Source: UBA2798 sp046289975
GTDB lineage: Bacteria > Bacteroidota > Bacteroidia > Flavobacteriales_D > UBA2798
NCBI GenBank assembly: GCA_046289975.1
Contig: JBKBUQ010000176.1
Location: 1 to 6,139 of the forward strand
Length of the DNA: 6,139 nt
Direction: 5' to 3'
The notes beneath the pieces are model-generated. The model did no database searches, was not told where the DNA came from, and worked only from the letters and a program-made list of their open reading frames with translations. This document shows, one piece after another, positions 1-5,020 of the stretch. The number at the start of each line of letters is the position of its first letter. Position 1 is the first letter of the stretch. Made by a program: the position numbers and the translations under genes.

Positions 1-132
1 TGGGATTACTTGTTTAAAACCGCCTATATCCCACATTCGGGACGTGATATTGAGCTTGGATTTGAAGGAGATGAAAATTTTCCGCAAGATTTTGTGCATC
101 AGGAGCTTTATGGCTTCAAAAAAGAGGAATAA
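1..132 (+). CDS. C-terminal end of a probable sterol desaturase / fatty acid hydroxylase family protein (partial)
   Basis: The window opens inside a + strand reading frame that gives 43 residues and stops at TAA (130-132). The fragment begins WDYLFKTAYIP, continues with a GFEG segment and a FPQDF segment, and ends in a charged tail (GFKKEE). This resembles the extreme C-terminus of membrane di-iron hydroxylases of the sterol desaturase superfamily, where a 'WDrLFGTxyxP' motif follows the last histidine box and a 'lGf.g...FP..f..Q' segment comes before the end. The histidine boxes and membrane helices would lie upstream and cannot be seen, so the family call rests on this tail only. The gene ends 50 bases before the next start and a promoter sits in that gap, so it is probably a separate transcription unit. 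A role in lipid modification would be inference. Confidence 0.5.
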   Translation, partial: WDYLFKTAYIPHSGRDIELGFEGDENFPQDFVHQELYGFKKEE

Positions 133-134
133 TG

Positions 135-166
135 TTTGCATGTGAGGAGGGAAGACTCTATTTTTG
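135..166 (+). promoter_or_regulatory. Bacteroidetes-type promoter (TTTG-N20-TATTTTTG)
   Basis: TTTG at 135-138 and TATTTTTG at 159-166 are separated by exactly 20 bases. This fits the Bacteroidetes primary sigma consensus (-33 TTTG, 19-21 bases, -7 TAnnTTTG). The predicted transcription start falls near 172-175, leaving a very short 5' leader before the ATG at 183. It is the best promoter seen in the window and probably drives the DUF547 gene and the genes behind it. Confidence 0.65.
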
Positions 167-182
167 ACTAAACCTTCCCAAC

Positions 183-899
183 ATGAAATCACTGTTTTTT
201 TCTTTATTCTTTTTTGCTTTCACCTATAACATCGTATCTGCAGATCCTGTTGATCACACAACATGGGATGCCATGCTCAAAAAGTATGTTACTGCCAAAG
301 GTAACGTAAACTACAAAGCCTGGCAAAAGGATACAACGGATCTGGTTGCTTATCTTAAAACCATTTCTGATAACCCGCCTCAGTCTTCCTGGACATCCAA
401 CCAAAAGAAGGCCTACTGGATGAACGCTTACAATGCATTTACAGTTCGTCTGGTTTTAGCCAGGTACCCTGTTAAGAGCATTAAGGATATTGGTGGAATT
501 GTTAGTCCATGGAAACTGAAATTCTTTACGATAGCCGGAAAGAAAACAGATCTTGATTATATCGAACACAGTGTACTACGGGTGGAATTCAATGATCCTC
601 GTATCCATGTTGGAATCAATTGTGCTTCTTATTCTTGTCCCCGCTTATCAAATATTGCGTTTACCGCAGATAATGTGGAGGCTGAATTGGAAAAATTGAT
701 GAAGGAGTTTGTAAACGACCCAACCAAAAACAAAATCACTGCTGATAAGATCGAGATTTCTGAAATCTTTAATTGGTTTGAAAAGGATTTTACCAAAAAT
801 GGTTCCCTTATTGATTTTCTAAACAAATACTCGAACCTTAAAATCAATGCCGGTGCAAAAAAATCCCACATGAAATACAACTGGAATCTGAACCAGTAA
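183..899 (+). CDS. Exported DUF547 domain protein
   Basis: This 238-residue protein has a hydrophobic N-terminus (residues 1-20, Phe-rich, ending VSA before D21) that looks like a Sec signal peptide, so the mature protein is probably periplasmic. The body matches DUF547: the family hallmark WMNAYNAFT lies at residues 79-87 and a second conserved block, IHVGINCASYSCP, at 141-153 contains H142, C147 and C152. Its biochemical function is unknown; the conserved His and Cys residues suggest an enzyme but do not prove it. The ATG at 183 is the first possible start because an in-frame TGA lies at 165-167. It sits 17 bases after a good promoter and 40 bases before the first arsenosugar-associated gene, so it is likely the leader gene of the operon. 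A role in arsenosugar export or in handling a lipid-linked product is only inferred from position. Confidence 0.85.
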   Translation: MKSLFFSLFFFAFTYNIVSADPVDHTTWDAMLKKYVTAKGNVNYKAWQKDTTDLVAYLKTISDNPPQSSWTSNQKKAYWMNAYNAFTVRLVLARYPVKSIKDIGGIVSPWKLKFFTIAGKKTDLDYIEHSVLRVEFNDPRIHVGINCASYSCPRLSNIAFTADNVEAELEKLMKEFVNDPTKNKITADKIEISEIFNWFEKDFTKNGSLIDFLNKYSNLKINAGAKKSHMKYNWNLNQ

Positions 900-915
900 T
901 AAGTGGTTATTAAAT

Positions 916-934
916 CTTTTTTATCGAAAAAAAG
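916..934 (+). repeat. Short AT-rich inverted repeat before the CMD gene
   Basis: C followed by six T (916-922) can pair with six A followed by G (928-934), giving a 7-bp stem with a 5-base loop. Only one pair is G-C, so the hairpin is weak. It ends 5 bases before the ATG at 940. It is not a convincing terminator, because there is no GC-rich stem and no T run after it. It could modestly affect translation initiation or be a chance result of AT-rich sequence. Confidence 0.3.
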
Positions 935-939
935 TCATA

Positions 940-1275
940 ATGGAGAAGTCATATTACAATCCTGAGGATCTGAAAAAATTTGGAAATATTGCGGAGTTTG
1001 ATGCAGAACTAGCGGCGAAATTTTTTGATTATTACGGTGAAGTATTCAAGGAAGGAGCTTTAACTGCCCGCGAAAAATCCTTAATTGCTCTTGCAGTTGC
1101 ACATGCTGTTCAATGTCCGTATTGTATTGATGCCTATACTCAGGATACAATTGCAAAGGGATGCAGTGAAGAACAGATGATGGAAGCTGTCCACGTTACT
1201 GCTGCTATTCGCGGAGGAGCTTCTTTGGTACATGGCGTTCAAATGATGAACAAAGCCAAGAAATTGGTGATGTAA
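940..1275 (+). CDS. Arsenosugar biosynthesis-associated peroxidase-like protein (AhpD/CMD fold)
   Basis: A small all-helical protein of 111 residues in the carboxymuconolactone decarboxylase/AhpD superfamily. The CxxC redox motif CPYC is at residues 59-62, preceded by the typical helix LIALAVAHAVQ and followed by a C-terminal AAIRGGASLVHG block (88-99). AhpD-type enzymes use the CxxC pair to reduce peroxides with help from a Glu 12 residues before the first Cys and a His 4 after the second. Here those positions are S47 and Y66, so classic AhpD peroxidase chemistry is doubtful. The position directly before arsS, overlapping it by one base (TAATG), matches the small CMD protein that accompanies arsenosugar loci. 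A thiol role such as keeping arsenic trivalent, or binding it, is inference. An extra Cys lies at 75. Confidence 0.85.
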   Translation: MEKSYYNPEDLKKFGNIAEFDAELAAKFFDYYGEVFKEGALTAREKSLIALAVAHAVQCPYCIDAYTQDTIAKGCSEEQMMEAVHVTAAIRGGASLVHGVQMMNKAKKLVM

Positions 1276-2336
1276 TGGCATTGATCAAATCACTTAAATC
1301 GCGTAACAGCGATCTTGCCGAACCTGCTGAACAACTGAAGCTCTTGAACGGAGATATTTTCCGTGAAGGGAAACTTCCAACATTCAGGGAAATGCTAATG
1401 GCGATTAATGCATTTCCATTAAAGCCTGCTGCATTAAAAATTTTTCAGATGAATATCGGTTACATGTGTAACCAAACCTGCAAACATTGCCATGTAGACG
1501 CCGGTCCTGATCGCAAAGAGATTATGTCGCTTGAAACCATGCAGCGCTGTATTGATATTATTTCAAAGCATAAATTCGATACAGTCGATATCACCGGTGG
1601 TGCACCTGAAATGAATCCTGACTTTCGCTGGTTTATAACTGAACTTCGTAAAACAGAAGTCAGGGAAATCATTGTCCGCTGTAACCTTACCATCATCCTG
1701 GCGAATGCCAAATACAAGGACTTGCCCGGATTTTTTAAAGCGAACCGCATTCGTGTGGTGAGTAGTCTGCCTTTTTACAATGCCGATCGTACCGACAGAC
1801 AACGAGGTGAGGGTGTATTTGCTAAATCCATTGATGCCCTCAAATTGCTGAATGCTGTTGGATACGGTATGCCTAATTCCGGATTGATTCTGGATCTTGT
1901 TTACAATCCCGGTGGTGCTTTTTTACCTGCTGAACAATCCGGACTTGAACGTGATTTCAAAAAAGAGCTCATGGATCATTTCGGAATTCAATTCAACTCC
2001 TTACTTTGTCTTAACAATTTACCGGTGAGCCGTTTCCTTGAATACTTAGTTAAGTCAGATAATTTTGATGAGTACATGGATCTTTTGGTGCGATCTTTTA
2101 ACCCAGGTGCAATACAAGGTGTAATGTGTAGGGATACAATTTCGGTGGATTATGATGGATTTATTTATGATTGTGATTTCAATCAAATGTTAAAAATGAA
2201 TGTCGATCGGAATGCTTCACAGCACATCAATGATTTCGATATAAAAAAGTTAACCGAACGGAATATTGTAATCAATCAGCATTGTTTCGGATGCACAGCA
2301 GGAGCCGGTTCTAGTTGTCAGGGTGCTACTACATGA
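1275..2336 (+). CDS. arsS: Arsenosugar biosynthesis radical SAM protein ArsS
   Basis: 353 residues. The radical SAM cluster motif CX3CX2C is C65, C69 and C72 (CNQTCKHC), followed by a TGGAPEMNP block (107-115) in the place of the SAM-binding GGE motif. The C-terminal part holds further cysteines at 285, 300, 337, 340 and 348 in the patterns MCRD, YDCDFN and CFGC-x7-C, as in the Cys-rich (DUF3641-like) domain of this family, which probably carries a second cluster. ArsS joins the 5'-deoxyadenosyl group of SAM to dimethylarsenic, forming 5'-deoxy-5'-dimethylarsinoyl-adenosine, the committed arsenosugar precursor. The ATG overlaps the upstream TAA by one base and the stop overlaps the next ATG as ATGA, which suggests coupled translation. 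Length and motifs are complete, with no sign of decay. TIGRFAMs earlier catalogued this neighbourhood as 'rSAM/selenodomain-associated'; no in-frame selenocysteine codon is present here. Confidence 0.93.
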   Translation: MALIKSLKSRNSDLAEPAEQLKLLNGDIFREGKLPTFREMLMAINAFPLKPAALKIFQMNIGYMCNQTCKHCHVDAGPDRKEIMSLETMQRCIDIISKHKFDTVDITGGAPEMNPDFRWFITELRKTEVREIIVRCNLTIILANAKYKDLPGFFKANRIRVVSSLPFYNADRTDRQRGEGVFAKSIDALKLLNAVGYGMPNSGLILDLVYNPGGAFLPAEQSGLERDFKKELMDHFGIQFNSLLCLNNLPVSRFLEYLVKSDNFDEYMDLLVRSFNPGAIQGVMCRDTISVDYDGFIYDCDFNQMLKMNVDRNASQHINDFDIKKLTERNIVINQHCFGCTAGAGSSCQGATT

Positions 2337-2857
2337 TCAATAGTAAATTCATTTCCATTGGGATTTTTCTGATCCTGACATTTCTCTTGGAATCATTTTT
2401 TGTGTTCGGAACGCAAAATGGTTTTGATAAAATGGTGCATAGTAAAATTCGACATGTTGTACCGCTGATTGAACCTGCAGAGCTGAAAAAGAAAATTGAA
2501 TCGGGTATTGAAATTACGCTTCTGGATGCCCGGGAAAAATCTGAGTATTCGGTCAGCCATTTAAAAAATGCCATTCATGTTGGCTACGATCATTTTAATA
2601 TTAGCAGCATAGCTACACTGCCCAAAAACAGATTAACCATTGTTTATTGCAGTATTGGTGTTCGCTCTGAGAATATTGCGGAAAAATTGAGGAAAACAGG
2701 TTTTACTGATGTGAAGAACCTCTTTGGTGGAATTTTTAAATGGGTCAATAGCGGTTATCCTGTCTATACCACCGGCAATACAGAAACCAGTGCTATTCAT
2801 CCATATAGCAAATCATGGGGTAAATGGCTTACTAAAGGGCAAAAGCGGTATGAGTAA
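2333..2857 (+). CDS. Membrane-anchored or exported rhodanese-like sulfurtransferase
   Basis: 174 residues when started at the ATG (2333) that overlaps the arsS stop as ATGA. An upstream in-frame TTG (2315) would add six residues but is less likely. Residues 6-26 form a strong hydrophobic segment (ISIGIFLILTFLL...FFVFG), an uncleaved anchor or Sec signal without a lipobox Cys, so the domain should face the periplasm. A single rhodanese domain follows: LLDAREKSEYSVSHLKNA (63-80), the active loop YCSIGVRS with catalytic C106, and GGIFKWVNSGYPV (132-144). The loop is C-x4-R, the length typical of sulfurtransferases rather than the C-x5-R of Cdc25/Acr2 arsenate reductases. Rhodaneses carry persulfide sulfur on the catalytic Cys. 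In this operon it might supply sulfur for thio-arsenicals or maintain thiols, but that is inference. It overlaps the next gene by 8 bases. Confidence 0.88.
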   Translation: MINSKFISIGIFLILTFLLESFFVFGTQNGFDKMVHSKIRHVVPLIEPAELKKKIESGIEITLLDAREKSEYSVSHLKNAIHVGYDHFNISSIATLPKNRLTIVYCSIGVRSENIAEKLRKTGFTDVKNLFGGIFKWVNSGYPVYTTGNTETSAIHPYSKSWGKWLTKGQKRYE

Positions 2858-3455
2858 CAGGACCAATCTATTAATGGTTTTTGTGCGAAATGCGAGGATA
2901 GGTAAGGTTAAAACGCGTCTTGCAAAAAAAGTTGGCGACGAAGAAGCATTAGAAATATATGTTCGATTGTTGCAATACACTGCTGAAGTTTGCAGTGCTG
3001 CAAATGCAGAAAAAGCTGTCTTCTATTCAGAGTATATCGTCGAAAGCGATGAATTTTCCGTGTCTGAATTTCAAAAATTCCTTCAGTTAGGGGACGATCT
3101 TGGAGAGCGGATGAAGAATTCATTTGTAAAAGGTTTTGGCAGGGGATATGAAAAAATTTTAATTGTGGGAAGCGATTGCATGGAATTAACTTCGGAGATC
3201 ATCAATGAAGCTTTTGTTTCGCTTGTTGAAAATGATGTTGTGATCGGCCCTGCAAAGGATGGAGGTTATTATTTGTTAGGAATGAAAAAATTATTCCCCG
3301 AATTTTTCAGAAATAAGGTTTGGAGTACCAGCAATGTTTTTCTGGATACGCTTCTCGATATCCAAAAGTTGAATTTAAAATTTCATGCCTTGCCCATGTT
3401 GAACGATGTGGACGAAGAATCCGATCTTACGGATGAACTCAGAAATCTGCTATGA
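2850..3455 (+). CDS. TIGR04282 family arsenosugar biosynthesis transferase (CofC-like, DUF2064)
   Basis: 201 residues from the ATG at 2850. A longer in-frame extension back to 2724 would overlap the rhodanese gene by over 130 bases and lies upstream of the family's conserved beginning, so it is rejected. The fold is a small GT-A/nucleotidyltransferase type. Residues 8-24 (beta strand LMVFVRN, then GKVKTRL) resemble the nucleotide-binding loop of CofC, GSDC (107-110) is a likely metal-binding acidic motif, and GPAKDGGYYLLG (133-144) and DVDEESDL (186-193) are family signatures. Databases call it a glycosyltransferase by context. CofC and related proteins are nucleotidyltransferases, so activation of a sugar phosphate is equally possible and perhaps more logical next to a nucleoside phosphorylase. 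It overlaps the rhodanese gene by 8 bases and the next gene by 4. Confidence 0.9.
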   Translation: MSNRTNLLMVFVRNARIGKVKTRLAKKVGDEEALEIYVRLLQYTAEVCSAANAEKAVFYSEYIVESDEFSVSEFQKFLQLGDDLGERMKNSFVKGFGRGYEKILIVGSDCMELTSEIINEAFVSLVENDVVIGPAKDGGYYLLGMKKLFPEFFRNKVWSTSNVFLDTLLDIQKLNLKFHALPMLNDVDEESDLTDELRNLL

Positions 3456-4144
3456 TCCCTTTTGAGCTGAGTATCATAATTCCTGTCCTCAATGAGGAAG
3501 AAAATATTGAAACATTAATTAATTTGCTACACGAACGTTCGTACGGTATTTCCGCAGAAATAATTGTTGTTGATGGTGGAAGCAGTGATCGAACCATTGA
3601 GATTGCACTTTCAAAAAATGCTATAGTGATTTCTTCTTCCAAAGGACGCCCAATTCAAATGAATAAAGGTGCAGAACGTGCTACAGGTAAGATTTTATGG
3701 TTTTTGCACGCAGACAGTATTCCACCGGTGCATTACGATAAATTCATTCTTGGGGCGGTTCAATCCGGTTATTTATCCGGTTGTTTTAGAATGCAATTTC
3801 AGACTAGTAATTTTTTGCTTCGGTTCTTTGGTTGGCTCACCCGATTCAATTCGAAGTATTGCAGGGGAGGAGATCAAAGTTTATTTGTAACAGCTGATGT
3901 ATTTGATAAAGCAGGAAAATACAATGAACAGTATTTGATTTTTGAGGATAATGAAATCCTTCCGCGAATAAAAAAACTTACTAAGTTTAAGGTAATCCAA
4001 CATACACTTTTTACTTCTATACGGAGATACAGGGACAATGGGATTTATCGGCTTCAATACCGATTTATGCGATTACATACTATGTACAGACGAGGAGCTA
4101 CGATTGACGAATTGCTGGTGTATTATAAAAAACACGTAAAATGA
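3452..4144 (+). CDS. TIGR04283 family arsenosugar biosynthesis glycosyltransferase (GT2)
   Basis: 230 residues, a compact GT-A enzyme of the glycosyltransferase family 2 type. Visible motifs are the N-terminal strand with PVLNEE (11-16), VVDGGSSD (39-46) for nucleotide binding, KGRPIQMN (64-71), the metal-binding HADS (86-89, in place of DXD), RGGDQSLF (138-145) and FEDNE (164-168), which should hold the catalytic acidic residue. SIRRYRDNG (189-197) is typical of this subfamily. There is no strong transmembrane segment; FLLRFFGWL (121-129) could touch the membrane. It starts with ATGA overlapping the previous stop and ends overlapping the phosphorylase gene the same way. The likely role is transfer of the dimethylarsinoyl-ribosyl unit from an activated donor to an aglycone. 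Donor and acceptor (glycerol, phosphatidylglycerol or other) cannot be read from the sequence. Confidence 0.91.
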   Translation: MIPFELSIIIPVLNEEENIETLINLLHERSYGISAEIIVVDGGSSDRTIEIALSKNAIVISSSKGRPIQMNKGAERATGKILWFLHADSIPPVHYDKFILGAVQSGYLSGCFRMQFQTSNFLLRFFGWLTRFNSKYCRGGDQSLFVTADVFDKAGKYNEQYLIFEDNEILPRIKKLTKFKVIQHTLFTSIRRYRDNGIYRLQYRFMRLHTMYRRGATIDELLVYYKKHVK

Positions 4145-4959
4145 CAGAAACAGAAAAAATAAAGCAATCAACTGAGTTTTTACGGACCAATGGAATTGCA
4201 GATGTTTCTATTGGAATTGTGCTTGGTACCGGCTTGGGAAATTTGATTACAAAAATTGAGATCGAAAAAGAAATTCCTTACGAGTCTATACCTGGTTTTC
4301 CTATTAGCACAGTAGAATTTCATTCCGGAAAATTGATTTTCGGAAAGATCAATGGGAAGCAGGTATTGGCTATGAACGGTCGGTTTCATGCCTACGAAGG
4401 CTATTCCATGAAACAAATTACATTTCCTATTCGGGTGATGAAGTTATTGGGAATTGAAACCCTCTTAATTTCGAATGCTGCCGGTGGAATGAATTTGGAA
4501 TTTCGCAAAGGTGATTTGATGGTTGTCGCGGATCATATCAACCTTCAGCCGAATAATCCCTTAATAGGAAAAAACCTTGATGAATTTGGTCCTCGTTTTC
4601 CTGACATGAGCGAAGCCTACGATAAGGATCTGAGAAAACGTTTGCTGGATATTGCAAAACGTGAAAACATAAAAGTTGTTGAGGGAATTTATGTTTCAGT
4701 TCCCGGTCCCAACCTTGAAACTGCAGCTGAATACCGCTTTTTACACCGTATTGGTGCGGATGCAGTTGGTATGAGTACGGTCCCGGAAGTAATAGTTGCC
4801 CGTCATCAATCCATGCGGGTTGCGGCAATTTCGGTGATTACGGATGAGTGTGATTCTGATCATCTTCAACCGGTCAATATTGCTGAAATAATTGAGGTGG
4901 CCGGAAAAGCTGAAGTGAAACTTAGTACTTTGTTTAGTGCTTTAATTGCAGAATTGTAA
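4141..4959 (+). CDS. Purine nucleoside phosphorylase (trimeric PNP/MTAP family)
   Basis: 272 residues, full length for the trimeric PNP/MTAP family. Motifs in order: phosphate loop GTGLG (29-33), FHSGK (60-64), RFHAYEGY (81-88, with phosphate-binding R81 and H83), SNAAGG (111-116), GPNLETAAE (189-197), DAVGMSTVPE (207-216, with the ribose-contacting M211) and ITDECDSDHL (233-242). By motif alignment to human PNP (offset 8), E193 matches E201, but D235 stands where 6-oxopurine enzymes have N243 and L192 stands where they have F200. An Asp at that place is what adenine-specific MTAP uses. Phosphorolysis of 5'-deoxy-5'-dimethylarsinoyl-adenosine, releasing adenine and arsenoribose 1-phosphate, is therefore plausible. 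The ATG overlaps the glycosyltransferase stop as ATGA, which ties the gene to the operon. A general purine salvage role cannot be excluded. Confidence 0.92.
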   Translation: MTETEKIKQSTEFLRTNGIADVSIGIVLGTGLGNLITKIEIEKEIPYESIPGFPISTVEFHSGKLIFGKINGKQVLAMNGRFHAYEGYSMKQITFPIRVMKLLGIETLLISNAAGGMNLEFRKGDLMVVADHINLQPNNPLIGKNLDEFGPRFPDMSEAYDKDLRKRLLDIAKRENIKVVEGIYVSVPGPNLETAAEYRFLHRIGADAVGMSTVPEVIVARHQSMRVAAISVITDECDSDHLQPVNIAEIIEVAGKAEVKLSTLFSALIAEL

Positions 4960-4984
4960 GGATTGATTGAATGCACTAAACTTC

Positions 4985-4999
4985 TACATATCATATGTA
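4985..4999. promoter_or_regulatory. Perfect 7-1-7 palindrome upstream of arsM (candidate operator)
   Basis: TACATAT, a central C, and ATATGTA form a perfect inverted repeat in the 61-base gap between the phosphorylase stop and the arsM start, centred 29 bases before the ATG. The arms are AT-rich and short, so a terminator is unlikely; the size fits a dimeric winged-helix repressor site such as ArsR/SmtB. A partial -7-like TATTTTAA begins at 4998, but no good -33 box is found at the right distance. Regulatory function is inferred. Confidence 0.4.
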
Positions 5000-5020
5000 T
5001 TTTAATTTAAACACTGAACG

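Noticed and set aside
916..934. Terminator between the DUF547 gene and the CMD gene
   Set aside because: The stem is almost all A-T with no trailing T run, so it should not stop transcription efficiently.
2315..2332. Upstream TTG start for the rhodanese
   Set aside because: It adds six residues before the signal-like segment and increases overlap with arsS; the ATG at 2333 gives the ATGA junction repeated elsewhere in the operon.
2334..2336. TGA at the end of arsS as a selenocysteine codon, because the neighbourhood was once labelled 'selenodomain-associated'
   Set aside because: The protein already ends in a complete AGAGSSCQG tail, the TGA overlaps the next start, and no SECIS-like hairpin was recognised by eye just downstream.
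2648..2668. Rhodanese as an Acr2/Cdc25-like arsenate reductase
   Set aside because: The active loop is C-x4-R (CSIGVR), the six-residue sulfurtransferase form, not C-x5-R, and the protein has an export or anchor segment.
2724..2849. A 42-residue N-terminal extension of the TIGR04282 protein in the same frame
   Set aside because: It lies wholly inside the rhodanese gene, and the conserved start of the family (beta strand then GKVKTRL) begins right after the ATG at 2850.
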